Shown here in pieces: positions 43,312-51,381 of a DNA stretch of 64,000 nt. The notes below the pieces were generated by a model that was given only the letters and a program-made list of their open reading frames with translations, had not been told where the DNA came from and made no database searches. The DNA comes from Spongiimicrobium salis (GTDB lineage: Bacteria; Bacteroidota; Bacteroidia; Flavobacteriales; Flavobacteriaceae): NCBI RefSeq assembly GCF_043678055.1, contig NZ_JBHEQA010000003.1, forward strand, positions 310,001 to 374,000. The letters run 5' to 3'. Positions within the stretch are counted from its first letter, which is position 1. Each line of letters starts with the position of its first letter. Made by a program: the position numbers and the translations under genes.

Positions 43312-44778
43312 ATGAAAAAAACATACAACATACTACGTACTAGGATAGGGGCACTTTCTCTCCTATTCGCTATTATAGTGGCCCTATTTTTAGGGTGCAA
43401 TAATGACGATGATTTTACGGTAGACAATAGAATAGCGCCTTTTGCGGAACCTGTTATCAATGGTATCACTCCCAATTTATCCGATGTAGGGAATGACGTG
43501 GTCATCGATGGAAGAAACTTCAGTAGGCTTCCCTCCAATAATCGAGTTCGGTTCAATGATGTCTTGGCCAGTGTCAGTGCAGCCACAGATAGCACCTTGA
43601 CCGTTGAAGTCCCGGAAGGGGCCACGACAGGGCCCATATCCATTTCCTTAGCGCAATTTACAGTCACCGGCCCAGTATTCATGGTAGTTCCAGAACCCGA
43701 TATCACAGGCGTGAGCACCTTTATTGGCGATGTGGGTGACGAAGTTATTATCGAAGGTGAAAATTTTAGCGATGTCCCTGCGGAAAACATGGTTTTATTC
43801 GGTACCCTACCGGCTACGGTAACGGCAGCCACTACCGATGCCTTAACGGTCATCGTTCCCGATGAAGCCCTAACAGGGCGAATCTCGGTCACTGTTTTCG
43901 GACAATCGGACACTTTTAATAGTGGTGATTTTATTGTAGCGCCAAGAATCAGTAGTATTGACCCCTTAAGCGCGGAGCAAGAAGCAGAAATTACCATTAG
44001 TGGTGCCAATTTTAGCACGGTTACCTCAGAAAATATCGTAACCATTAGCGGTGTGGATGCACCTCTGGTTTCTTCAACCTTGAGTACCATAACCGCCCTA
44101 GTTCCATTGGATGCCCTGGATCCCGGACTTATCACCGTGACCGTAGAAGGGCAAACAGCGACCAGTACACAAATTTTTACCCCTATCGTTGTTGGAACTA
44201 GTATAGAAGTACCTATCAACGCGGTGGAAGACGATGTGGAAGAAGCTGCTGATGGCAGGATGAGTTTGGATAGTAGTGATCTGGAATTGGGAGAGTTCGA
44301 TACTTCAGGTACTCCTGACTTGGGATTGCAAAACATTGGTTTACGATTCAATGGTGTGGCTATTCCTTCCGGAGTTACAATACTCTCCGCAAGTGTCCAA
44401 TTTGTGGCCGATCAAACCGAGGGTGCAGACCCTACCGAAATGACCATTTATGGTGAGAATGTAGGTAATGCCGCCATGTACACCGAAACTATAGGAGATT
44501 TATCTGCCAGACCGTTGACCAGTGCCAGTGCTATTTGGAATATACCCGAATGGACGGGTACAGAAATTGGGGCTAACCAAAGGACAGTGGATATTTCAAG
44601 TATTATCCAAGAAATCATTGATCGAGGAGACTGGGCTTCAGGAAACAGTATCAATATTATGTTGTTTCCTTCTGGCGTATCCGCTGGTGCAACCGAAAAC
44701 AACGTTGGACGGGAAGCAGAAACCTATGATGTAGATAATCCAGAAGAAGGAGCCCGATTGATCATTAGGTTCCAATAA
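43312..44778 (+). CDS. IPT/TIG-repeat surface lipoprotein
   Basis: A 488-residue lipoprotein (signal ending ALFLGC, then NNDDDFTVD). Three IPT/TIG-like immunoglobulin repeats follow (INGITPNLSDVGNDVVIDGR, ITGVSTFIGDVGDEVIIEGE, ISSIDPLSAEQEAEITISGA). The last 190 residues form a separate domain (GLQNIGLRFNGVAIPSGVTI, ASVQFVADQTEGADP, VDISSIIQEIIDRGDWASGN) of a type I have seen attached to secreted phosphoesterases and other extracellular enzymes. No catalytic motif. Fourth gene of the SusC operon, 44 bases after the previous one. Confidence 0.82.
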   Translation: MKKTYNILRTRIGALSLLFAIIVALFLGCNNDDDFTVDNRIAPFAEPVINGITPNLSDVGNDVVIDGRNFSRLPSNNRVRFNDVLASVSAATDSTLTVEVPEGATTGPISISLAQFTVTGPVFMVVPEPDITGVSTFIGDVGDEVIIEGENFSDVPAENMVLFGTLPATVTAATTDALTVIVPDEALTGRISVTVFGQSDTFNSGDFIVAPRISSIDPLSAEQEAEITISGANFSTVTSENIVTISGVDAPLVSSTLSTITALVPLDALDPGLITVTVEGQTATSTQIFTPIVVGTSIEVPINAVEDDVEEAADGRMSLDSSDLELGEFDTSGTPDLGLQNIGLRFNGVAIPSGVTILSASVQFVADQTEGADPTEMTIYGENVGNAAMYTETIGDLSARPLTSASAIWNIPEWTGTEIGANQRTVDISSIIQEIIDRGDWASGNSINIMLFPSGVSAGATENNVGREAETYDVDNPEEGARLIIRFQ

Positions 44779-44792
44779 GCAATACCAACCCT

Positions 44793-44822
44793 CCTCCTTT
44801 GTACGCATTTTCACGAAGGAGG
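44793..44822 (+). terminator. Weak hairpin before the hydrolase gene
   Basis: A 10-bp stem (CCTCCTTTGT with ACGAAGGAGG, one G-T pair) and a 10-base loop, without a T-run. It could slow or partly end transcription between the IPT and hydrolase genes. Confidence 0.4.
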
Positions 44823-44870
44823 TGTTTGGAAACCCTTAAGAATACAATAATAGAACGTAAATCATAATTC

Positions 44871-46322
44871 ATGAAATTATCTAAATTAATTATAGTTGCC
44901 CTGGTCATTCTGCTCTACGGATGTAGCAATGACGATGATGCCGTAACACTAACCCCATTGAGCGGAAATGTATTTTTTGAGGAAAGCGAGGTTGTGGTTG
45001 ATAGAAATTCAAGTACCCCTTTTGAAGTCACTATAAATTTCAGTGGCCCCAAACGCGATCAGGATATAAGCGTAGGATACCGTATTACTTTACCGGCATT
45101 CAATCCTGCCGTTGCTGGTGAAGATTTTCAACCACAACAGAATTCAGAATTCGTTATTTCTAGAAGTAATGCCTCGGTTACCGTACCCTTGGTAGAAAGC
45201 ATATTGGACAATCCAGATGTTACGGAAGAACGTTTTTTCACCATTGAATTGGATGAAATTAGCGGCCTTACTTTAGGCAATCCCAATACGGGTGAAAACA
45301 GCTCGCTTACGGTCATTATTCGTCCAGATGTACCCCCTACAGATCCCAATGATCCAGACGATTTTGTCGGGGATAAGAAATTCTCCGTTTCCCAAGATGA
45401 CGACACCTTTGTGATTCCTTATTTTTCAAATGTTGACGATATCACCCTTACTGAAAATCCAAATATCACCAGAGTCGTTATCGCGGTACACGGTACCAGT
45501 GGAACCGCAAGTAGACAGTTGCGAAACATGATGGAAGCTGCCACTATTGAAGGTTTTCCACTAGAAAATCTCCTTATTGTGGCCCCGCAATTTTTAGAAG
45601 AAGATGATGTGGGCCCTTTTCGTTTAAGCGCTGAGCATTTACTTTGGGATGGCAATGAATGGCATGATGGGGCTTTATCCGTGGGATCCGAGGAGATAGC
45701 TTCCTTCTCGGTCATGGATTCCTTGATTACCCGCTTACTGGATTATCCCAATTTACAAGATATCGTCTTGACCGGGCATTCCGGCGGAGGACAATTTACG
45801 AATCGATATTCCATGTCCTCTCCAATTGCAGATGATGTAGAAGCCCGAGGCGTCAATATTCGATTTATTCCAAATAACCCTGCTTCCTATACGTATCTGG
45901 ATAACAGACGTCTTGTGCCAGGAACCGAAAATACCTTTGAAGTGCCTGCAAATCTACGAGGGTGCGGGGAATTCAATGATTATAGATATGGTCTGGAAGG
46001 TTTGTTTGGGTATTTGGATGACATTGGAGCAGAGACCATCAGGGAACGTCTACACCTTCGTAGAGTCATCTATCTTGTTGGGGGCAACGATAACAATCCC
46101 AGCTTCCCCAATTTTGATCGAAGGTGCCAGGCATTGTTGTTAGGGCGCCACCGTCTGGAAAGAGGTATCAATTATTTTAATTATCTACAGTTTTATTACA
46201 ACGACGTTTTTAATATCGATATCACTGAAACCCAGAATATGGAAATCGTGCCCCGAGTAGGGCACAGCAGTTCTGGCATGTACACTTCGGAAGTAGGACG
46301 CCGTTATATTTTCAGGGATTAA
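44871..46322 (+). CDS. Alpha/beta-hydrolase lipoprotein with N-terminal Calx-beta-like domain
   Basis: A 483-residue lipoprotein (signal ending ILLYGC, then SNDDDAVTL). Residues 30-160 resemble a Calx-beta/immunoglobulin-like module (VTINFSGPKRDQDISVGYRI, VTEERFFTIELDEISG). The catalytic domain has the nucleophile elbow GHSGGGQ (Ser304), an oxyanion-region HGTSGTA, a candidate acid in VGGNDNN and a late His in VGHSSSGM. It resembles esterase/depolymerase-type hydrolases of the alpha/beta fold. It is last in the SusC locus and could cleave ester bonds of the imported substrate at the cell surface. Confidence 0.82.
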   Translation: MKLSKLIIVALVILLYGCSNDDDAVTLTPLSGNVFFEESEVVVDRNSSTPFEVTINFSGPKRDQDISVGYRITLPAFNPAVAGEDFQPQQNSEFVISRSNASVTVPLVESILDNPDVTEERFFTIELDEISGLTLGNPNTGENSSLTVIIRPDVPPTDPNDPDDFVGDKKFSVSQDDDTFVIPYFSNVDDITLTENPNITRVVIAVHGTSGTASRQLRNMMEAATIEGFPLENLLIVAPQFLEEDDVGPFRLSAEHLLWDGNEWHDGALSVGSEEIASFSVMDSLITRLLDYPNLQDIVLTGHSGGGQFTNRYSMSSPIADDVEARGVNIRFIPNNPASYTYLDNRRLVPGTENTFEVPANLRGCGEFNDYRYGLEGLFGYLDDIGAETIRERLHLRRVIYLVGGNDNNPSFPNFDRRCQALLLGRHRLERGINYFNYLQFYYNDVFNIDITETQNMEIVPRVGHSSSGMYTSEVGRRYIFRD

Positions 46323-46622
46323 TCCTTTAAAACGTAACATGAGCTATATATAATACCGCTTAGTGTTCCGAATTTAAATTTGAGTTAGTTTCAATTAGTT
46401 TAGTTGGTAGCGTTAACATCCATTTCTGTTAACGCTACTTATTACATCTAGAAGATCCATTCGTGCTTTTAATGGCTCTTAAGTATGCTTTAGGACTTCT
46501 GGTTTTTATACCCATGGAATAATTTTCCTTCTATGGTCAAAAAAATAAGGAACTTCTATTAAAATATCCTATACTTGTACGACGAAACGATACCTATATT
46601 ACCCCAATAATTGTAGTGGACT
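46323..46622. other. 300-base gap before the serine dehydratase gene
   Basis: No gene. It contains a perfect 12-bp hairpin (GTAGCGTTAACA at 46407-46418, TGTTAACGCTAC at 46427-46438, loop of 8), probably the end of the SusC operon, though the T-run is weak. TATACTTG at 46570-46577, one mismatch from the -7 box, is a weak promoter candidate for the next gene. Confidence 0.55.
46407..46442 (+). terminator. Probable terminator of the SusC locus
   Basis: A perfect 12-bp stem with an 8-base loop, followed only by TTATT. It lies 85 bases past the hydrolase stop. The palindromic GTTAAC core could also be a protein-binding site. Confidence 0.6.
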
Positions 46623-48044
46623 ATGGAAAGTATTAGTGTCTTCGATATGCTGAAGATTGGAGTGGGGCCTTCTAGCTCCCATACCTTAGGACCTTGGCGT
46701 GCAGCAGAACGCTGGATTGCCGAATTAAAAGAGGAAGACGTTTTTACTGCTATAGATCGGGTAAAAATAGATCTCTACGGCTCCTTATCGTTAACGGGAA
46801 AAGGGCATGCTACAGATTTTGCTGTGATTTTAGGGCTTTCAGGAGCCGATCCGGAAACCATTCCAGTACCTTCCATTCACGCTACTATCGCTGCGGTAAA
46901 GACCAAAAAAACACTGCAATTGAATAATGAAAAGGAACTCACATTTGATTTTGATCGTGACATTACTTTTAATAAAAAATTTCTTCCTTTTCATTCCAAT
47001 GCCTTGACGTTTACCGCTATAACTCCCAGCAAAACCATTAGCTCCACCTTTTACTCTATTGGAGGCGGTTTTGTGGTTAAAGAAGAGCGTAAAAATGCCA
47101 AAAAGAATATTGCCACTTTCAACACCCTGCCCTATCCCATAGAAAAGGCTGCCGATCTTGTGGACTATTGCAAAAGCACCCAAAAATCCATTGCCGCATT
47201 GGTCTTGGAAAATGAAAAGGCTTTCCGAACGGAAGAGGACATAAATTACGAATTACAGCGTGTATGGAGTACGATGTTGGAATGTATGTACACCGGATGT
47301 CATACTCAAGGAACACTTCCCGGGGGACTCAATGTACGCCGTAGAGCCTATGACATGTACCAAACTTTAAAAGGGGATTTTCCTTATGACGGACCTGAAT
47401 CCTGGCTACAGACGATTCGAAAAACAGAAGTAAAATTTAGGGGGATTCTCAAATGGGTAAGTTGTTTTGCCTTGAGTATCAATGAAGTCAATGCCTCCTT
47501 GGGCAGAGTAGTCACAGCACCCACCAATGGAAGTGCAGGGGTTATTCCTGCGGTATTGATGTATTATTTGGTTATTGAAGATCATGAGGCGGGATTTGAA
47601 GAAATCAAACATTTTTTGTTGGTTGCTGGAGAAATCGGGAGCATTTTCAAAAAGGGAGCTACCATTTCCGCAGCCATGGGAGGATGCCAAGCCGAAATAG
47701 GAGTTTCCTCGGCCATGGCAGCAGCGGCTTTATGCAGTTTAATGGGAGGAAATACCGAGCAAATCATGATTGCTGCCGAAATTGCCATGGAACATCATTT
47801 GGGACTAACTTGTGACCCCATAGGGGGATTGGTCCAAATTCCGTGTATAGAGCGAAATTCTATGGGCGCCATTAAAGCGATCAATGCTGCTGAATTGGCC
47901 TTGGGCACCGATCCGGAAAATGTAAAAGTTCCCTTGGATAAGGTCATAGATACCATGTGGAAGACAGCAAAGGATATGCATGCCAATTACAAAGAAACTT
48001 CTGAAGGAGGTTTGGCGGTAACCGTAGGTTCTTCCGATTGTTGA
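46623..48044 (+). CDS. sdaA: L-serine ammonia-lyase (iron-sulfur dependent, single chain)
   Basis: A 473-residue enzyme that converts L-serine to pyruvate and ammonia using a 4Fe-4S cluster. The N-terminal beta domain starts with SVFDMLKIGVGPSSSHTLGP; the alpha domain has the segments TAPTNGSAGVIPA and AEIGVSSAMAAAALC, and candidate cluster Cys in GGCQAEIG, LTCDPIGG and VQIPCIERN. Length matches the single-chain form. It stands alone, between the SusC locus and an AraC-type regulator 68 bases downstream. Confidence 0.95.
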   Translation: MESISVFDMLKIGVGPSSSHTLGPWRAAERWIAELKEEDVFTAIDRVKIDLYGSLSLTGKGHATDFAVILGLSGADPETIPVPSIHATIAAVKTKKTLQLNNEKELTFDFDRDITFNKKFLPFHSNALTFTAITPSKTISSTFYSIGGGFVVKEERKNAKKNIATFNTLPYPIEKAADLVDYCKSTQKSIAALVLENEKAFRTEEDINYELQRVWSTMLECMYTGCHTQGTLPGGLNVRRRAYDMYQTLKGDFPYDGPESWLQTIRKTEVKFRGILKWVSCFALSINEVNASLGRVVTAPTNGSAGVIPAVLMYYLVIEDHEAGFEEIKHFLLVAGEIGSIFKKGATISAAMGGCQAEIGVSSAMAAAALCSLMGGNTEQIMIAAEIAMEHHLGLTCDPIGGLVQIPCIERNSMGAIKAINAAELALGTDPENVKVPLDKVIDTMWKTAKDMHANYKETSEGGLAVTVGSSDC

Positions 48045-48112
48045 TCCATTCTTGTTTGTAAACCCTCCTTCGTATTGCTCCTTGTAACAGATGAGCCGAT
48101 CAATCGTCTTTT

Positions 48113-49225
48113 GTGCAAAACGCTGACATAGACCATCTTTTTCTAAATATTATTGTTCTCTTTGGAGCTATACAAGGGTTTACCCTCTGTCTGTACTTAT
48201 ATACCAGACGGTTGGAGAATAAAAGGGCTTTTAGATATTACCTCATATTTTTATTTTCGCTTTCCTTTTATAATCTCACCTATGCCCTACTTTACATGGA
48301 TATCAGAACAATTGGCTTTATACCCCTGAGTTCGTTTCCTTTCCCCTATAAATACCTCATTGGAGTGGGCTTTTACTTCTACGTTAAAAGCCATATTGGA
48401 AAGTTGCGTTTTTCACCCAAAGAATATGTGTTGTTCCTTCCCGCAATTGTATATGGCTTGTTGCGATCCTATTGGTACATTAACTTGCATAGTGGTACCG
48501 ACCCTGACATTTTTTGGAGGGTCTATTCCAGTGGTTTTTTTCTGTACAATGAGTTTGTTTACCTCTTATTCAATCTTGCATTGGTTCTCAAGGCCATCTT
48601 CTTTATTGCTGGAAAGAGCAAGCAGATTGAAGGCCCAAGAACACATCGAAATTATTGGAAATGGCTCACTACCTTTTCTTGGGTCTTTGTTGGGGTCATT
48701 GGCCTGAATATCCTTCACCAAATTCTGGCACATATACTACACTTGGAACACAGTGGATTATTCTATTATGTGATTTTGATCCTAAATTCCATCTTCATAT
48801 ATTGGATCGGATTTATAGGTTTTCATAAATCCAATCTTCTCTTTAAGACATTCCATCTCAAAAAAGAAAATCCAGAAAACACAACATCAAATGCATTGAA
48901 AGATCAATTGGAATATCTTTTTGAGGTAGATGAAATCTTTACGCGTCAAAATTTAAAGGTATCCGATGTGGCTGCCCATTTAAATATTAGTGCAAAAAAG
49001 CTTTCCTTTTATCTATTGGAAAATTATGACATGACTTTTTCGGACTTCATCAATACCTATAGAATTGAAAAGGTGAAAATGCTTCTACAGACCACGGAAC
49101 AGGAAAAATATACGCTTCTGGCCATTGCCGAAAAGTCCGGTTTTAGTTCAAAGTCATCTTTCAATGCGGTGTTTAAAAAGATCACCGGGCTTACTCCCAC
49201 GCAGTATAAAGCGTCCAGGCTGTAA
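48113..49225 (+). CDS. AraC-family regulator with N-terminal membrane domain
   Basis: A 370-residue protein. Residues 1-245 contain about seven hydrophobic segments (NIIVLFGAIQGFTLCLYLY, YYLIFLFSLSFYNLTYALLY, ILILNSIFIYWIGFIGF and others). The C-terminal 100 residues are an AraC DNA-binding domain (LKVSDVAAHLNISAKKLSFY, TFSDFINTYRIEKVKMLL, IAEKSGFSSKSSFNAVFKKI, GLTPTQYK). Such membrane-bound AraC proteins are common in Bacteroidota; ligand unknown. The start is GTG at 48113; no in-frame ATG precedes it nearby. Its targets may be the SnoaL-like and YHS genes that follow. Confidence 0.88.
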   Translation: MQNADIDHLFLNIIVLFGAIQGFTLCLYLYTRRLENKRAFRYYLIFLFSLSFYNLTYALLYMDIRTIGFIPLSSFPFPYKYLIGVGFYFYVKSHIGKLRFSPKEYVLFLPAIVYGLLRSYWYINLHSGTDPDIFWRVYSSGFFLYNEFVYLLFNLALVLKAIFFIAGKSKQIEGPRTHRNYWKWLTTFSWVFVGVIGLNILHQILAHILHLEHSGLFYYVILILNSIFIYWIGFIGFHKSNLLFKTFHLKKENPENTTSNALKDQLEYLFEVDEIFTRQNLKVSDVAAHLNISAKKLSFYLLENYDMTFSDFINTYRIEKVKMLLQTTEQEKYTLLAIAEKSGFSSKSSFNAVFKKITGLTPTQYKASRL

Positions 49226-49248
49226 AAATACCTCGGTTAATGTAATCA

Positions 49249-49353
49249 ATGTCTACCCAAGACCCCACAACAGCTTCCAAACTTCCTTTTAAATGGTTGT
49301 GGGCACCAACTTCTAAAAGTACAATTCTTAGCGCGTTTTTGGTAGGTCTTTAA
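49249..49353 (+). CDS. Possible 34-residue peptide
   Basis: An ATG-to-TAA frame lies between the AraC-type and SnoaL-like genes, encoding MSTQDPTTASKLPFKWLWAP followed by a short hydrophobic end. The end of the frame is partly hydrophobic, as if it were the start of a membrane protein cut short. No ribosome-binding signal or homology is evident. Listed as a weak candidate. Confidence 0.15.
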   Translation: MSTQDPTTASKLPFKWLWAPTSKSTILSAFLVGL

Positions 49354-49405
49354 CTCCAGTTCCATCACATCTTTGCAGTGTATTAATTCACTAAAAAAGA
49401 AAAAG

Positions 49406-49759
49406 ATGAATATTAAAAATCAAGTAACCCAATTAGATGCTATCGTAAGCCAAGGGGCTATAGTAGATGCCGTAAAGGAGTTCTTTGCAGAAGATGCCAA
49501 TACGTCTGACTACGGCGGTGGCGGAACTGCGGGAAAAGCAGAAATGATCACTAAAATGGAAGGTTTTGCAGGAGCCATTGCCAAGGTCAATGGTATTACA
49601 CATCACCATTCTATTGTAGAAGGGAATGTTTCCGCTTCCGAATTCACGTTCGATTTCGATATGACGGATGGCAGCAAAATTTATTGGCATGAAATTATCC
49701 GTAGAGTATGGAATGAGGAAGGAAAAATAATCCAGGAAACCTATTTTAATGCGGAGTAA
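49406..49759 (+). CDS. SnoaL/NTF2-like small protein
   Basis: A 117-residue protein with the NTF2-like layout: an N-terminal helix (NQVTQLDAIVSQGAIVDAVK), an acidic turn with the conserved FFAEDANTSDYGGG, and a curved sheet ending KIYWHEIIRRVWNEEGKIIQ. Related proteins are cyclases, isomerases or binding proteins; no function can be assigned. The frame extends 11 codons upstream, but the ATG at 49406 is preceded by an A-rich region (aaaaaagaaaaag) and is preferred. It precedes a YHS-domain gene by 75 bases. Confidence 0.82.
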   Translation: MNIKNQVTQLDAIVSQGAIVDAVKEFFAEDANTSDYGGGGTAGKAEMITKMEGFAGAIAKVNGITHHHSIVEGNVSASEFTFDFDMTDGSKIYWHEIIRRVWNEEGKIIQETYFNAE

Positions 49760-49834
49760 ATCAACCGCGCTACACTTAAACACCTATACAGCAAACATAG
49801 CATCTATTAAAACAACATCTTAAAATAAAATATC

Positions 49835-50308
49835 ATGAAAAATTTAATTAAAACAACATTTTTAACCTTCGCTTTGGTCGTAAGTACAGCAACATTTGCA
49901 CAAGATAAAAAAGCCAACAATATAGATAATAGCAATATTGCCCTTCAAGGCTATAGTCCGGTATCTTATTTGGATCTTCAGCTTGCCCAAAGAGGAAATA
50001 AGAATTTTAAATCCGAATACAAAAAAGTAACCTATTACTTTACCTCCAAAGAACAAAAGGCCAGTTTTGACAAAAATCCTTCCAAATATTTGCCACAGTA
50101 CGGTGGGTATTGTGCCTTTGGAACTTATGCCGGGGCAAAATTCAGAGTTGACCCCAATAAATTTATCGTAAAAGATGGTAAATACTACCTGTTTTTGAAT
50201 AATGTGGAATTGGATGCACAGCAACTATGGATGGCCGAAAACAATCACAACAAACTAAAAAGTACTGCCGATAAAAATTGGGCCAAGCTCAGCAAGACCC
50301 ATAATTAA
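49835..50308 (+). CDS. Secreted YHS domain protein
   Basis: A 157-residue protein with a signal peptide (MKNLIKTTFLTFALVVSTATFAQ). Residues 34-130 match the YHS-domain pattern of exported Bacteroidota proteins: LQGYSPVSYLD, VTYYFTSKEQKASFDKNPSK, YLPQYGGYCAFG. The YHS module is thought to bind metal; the Cys in GGYCAFG is conserved. It ends 28 bases before a strong bidirectional terminator. Confidence 0.88.
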   Translation: MKNLIKTTFLTFALVVSTATFAQDKKANNIDNSNIALQGYSPVSYLDLQLAQRGNKNFKSEYKKVTYYFTSKEQKASFDKNPSKYLPQYGGYCAFGTYAGAKFRVDPNKFIVKDGKYYLFLNNVELDAQQLWMAENNHNKLKSTADKNWAKLSKTHN

Positions 50309-50335
50309 TATTTCCTGATGATGGCAGTATATTGG

Positions 50336-50364
50336 AATCCGATCACTTTTGTGGTCGGATTTTC
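50336..50364. terminator. Bidirectional terminator
   Basis: An 11-bp stem (50336-50346 with 50351-50361, one G-T pair) and a TTTT loop lie between the convergent YHS gene and the small membrane-protein gene. Confidence 0.8.
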
Positions 50365-50369
50365 CCGTT

Positions 50370-50675
50370 TTATGGGTTCTTGGAAAAATGTTTCAGGTGG
50401 AAATAGCGATAACATAGCTTCCCAACGGCCAAATATGAAAAAATAACGAACAGTGCGCCCAGGTAAATCCCCTGATCAAACAACCCTTCCCAACCATAGG
50501 TATACAGGAATAAGCCGAGGGAAATACTTAAATTCAATAGGCCATACAGAATATTTTGTCTATTTCCAAAGCCCAGCCCACTGAACATTCTACCCTTCCA
50601 AATACCAAGGACAAAATGAGGAATGGTATTGATCAACGTAAGCCCTATTATAAAATCAATAAAAGAAAAATGCAT
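50370..50675 (-). CDS. Small four-helix membrane protein divergent from a TetR regulator
   Basis: A 101-residue integral membrane protein with about four hydrophobic segments (DFIIGLTLINTIPHFVLGIW, ILYGLLNLSISLGLFLY, GIYLGALFVIFSYLAVG). The ATG at 50675 (MHFSFIDF) is chosen; the frame is open 26 codons further up, but that stretch would be read from the operator repeats and has no protein-like character. It is divergent from a TetR gene and its promoter is overlapped by a TetR-type palindrome, so it is the likely repressed target. Function unknown. Confidence 0.8.
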   Translation of the reverse strand: MHFSFIDFIIGLTLINTIPHFVLGIWKGRMFSGLGFGNRQNILYGLLNLSISLGLFLYTYGWEGLFDQGIYLGALFVIFSYLAVGKLCYRYFHLKHFSKNP

Positions 50676-50689
50676 ATTATTATCGTTTG

Positions 50690-50705
50690 TCGTACAAATG
50701 TACGA
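50690..50705. promoter_or_regulatory. Operator 1 of the divergent TetR module
   Basis: TCGTACA AA TGTACGA is a perfect 7-2-7 palindrome. It covers the minus-strand -7 box (50695-50702) of the small membrane protein. Confidence 0.8.
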
Positions 50706-50724
50706 ATCTCTTTGAATTGTACAA
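50695..50724 (-). promoter_or_regulatory. Promoter of the small membrane-protein gene
   Basis: On the minus strand: TTG (50722-50724), 19 bases, TACATTTG (50695-50702). Both halves are inside the two operator palindromes. The ATG is 19 bases past the -7 box. Confidence 0.65.
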
Positions 50725-50732
50725 GTGTACGA
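50717..50732. promoter_or_regulatory. Operator 2 of the divergent TetR module
   Basis: TTGTACA AG TGTACGA, the same palindrome as operator 1 with two base changes. Centres are 27 bp apart. It covers the -33 elements of both promoters. Confidence 0.8.
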
Positions 50733-50747
50733 ATCCTTGTATTTTTG
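50717..50747 (+). promoter_or_regulatory. Promoter of the tetR-type gene
   Basis: TTG (50717-50719), 20 bases, TATTTTTG (50740-50747). The ATG follows the -7 box by 4 bases, so the mRNA would be leaderless or nearly so. Confidence 0.6.
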
Positions 50748-50751
50748 AATC

Positions 50752-51381
50752 ATGAAACAGAAAATTTTAGATCGCGCCCGTCAATTGTACAATACACATG
50801 GGCTTAGCACTGTAACGGCGAGAGTTATTTGCGCGGACTTAAACATTAGCCTCGGAAGCTTTTCGTATCATTTCCCGGATAAAAAAATCATCCTACAAAG
50901 TTTATATGAAGCAATGCTCGTGGAAATTCAAACGATCTACACTTCCATACAGGATGAAAGCCCCAGCATTATCACCTATTTGGATAGCCATAAAAACTTA
51001 TTTCTTATTCAAGAAAAATATAAATTCTTCTATCTCAATCTGTTCGAAATACTCTCACAGTATCCGGAAATCAAAAAAGTTCACCTAAAAAAAAGATCGG
51101 AGGAAATGTATATGGCCCGTCAAGTTTTCAAGCATTATATGGATATGGGAATCTTAAAAAAAGATATCAGTGCAGAACAGATGGAACGGTTGATCAATGT
51201 GGGACAGCTATTGCACACCTTTTGGCCTATTGATTCGGAAATTGCCTCTGAAGTCCCTCAAAACCATCGTTTTATGCACTATATGAAAATTTGCTGCGGA
51301 CTCTTGGAACCTTTTCTTGAATTGCCATCCAAGGAAGCCTATCATAATTATTTTAATCGCCTAATACAAAAACAACACTAA
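50752..51381 (+). CDS. TetR/AcrR-family transcriptional regulator
   Basis: A 209-residue regulator. The N-terminal helix-turn-helix occupies about residues 5-50 (LDRARQLYNTHGLSTVTARV, CADLNISLGSFSYHFPDKKI); the rest is a ligand-binding helical domain. TetR proteins usually repress divergent genes; two copies of a palindrome lie in the 76-bp gap to the small membrane-protein gene. The start is fixed by the HTH. Its stop overlaps the ATG of the Crp/Fnr gene by one base (TAATG), so the two regulators are co-translated. Confidence 0.9.
   Translation: MKQKILDRARQLYNTHGLSTVTARVICADLNISLGSFSYHFPDKKIILQSLYEAMLVEIQTIYTSIQDESPSIITYLDSHKNLFLIQEKYKFFYLNLFEILSQYPEIKKVHLKKRSEEMYMARQVFKHYMDMGILKKDISAEQMERLINVGQLLHTFWPIDSEIASEVPQNHRFMHYMKICCGLLEPFLELPSKEAYHNYFNRLIQKQH

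Noticed and set aside
43251..44351. 366-codon minus-strand frame opposite the IPT/TIG gene
   Set aside because: It is a shadow of the repetitive Ser/Thr-rich coding strand. The plus-strand gene has a lipobox, IPT repeats and operon context.
50676..50753. Longer start for the small membrane protein opposite the TetR gene
   Set aside because: The 26 extra codons are translated from the two operator palindromes and both promoters (giving a CT/IQRDS-type repeat), so they are regulatory DNA.
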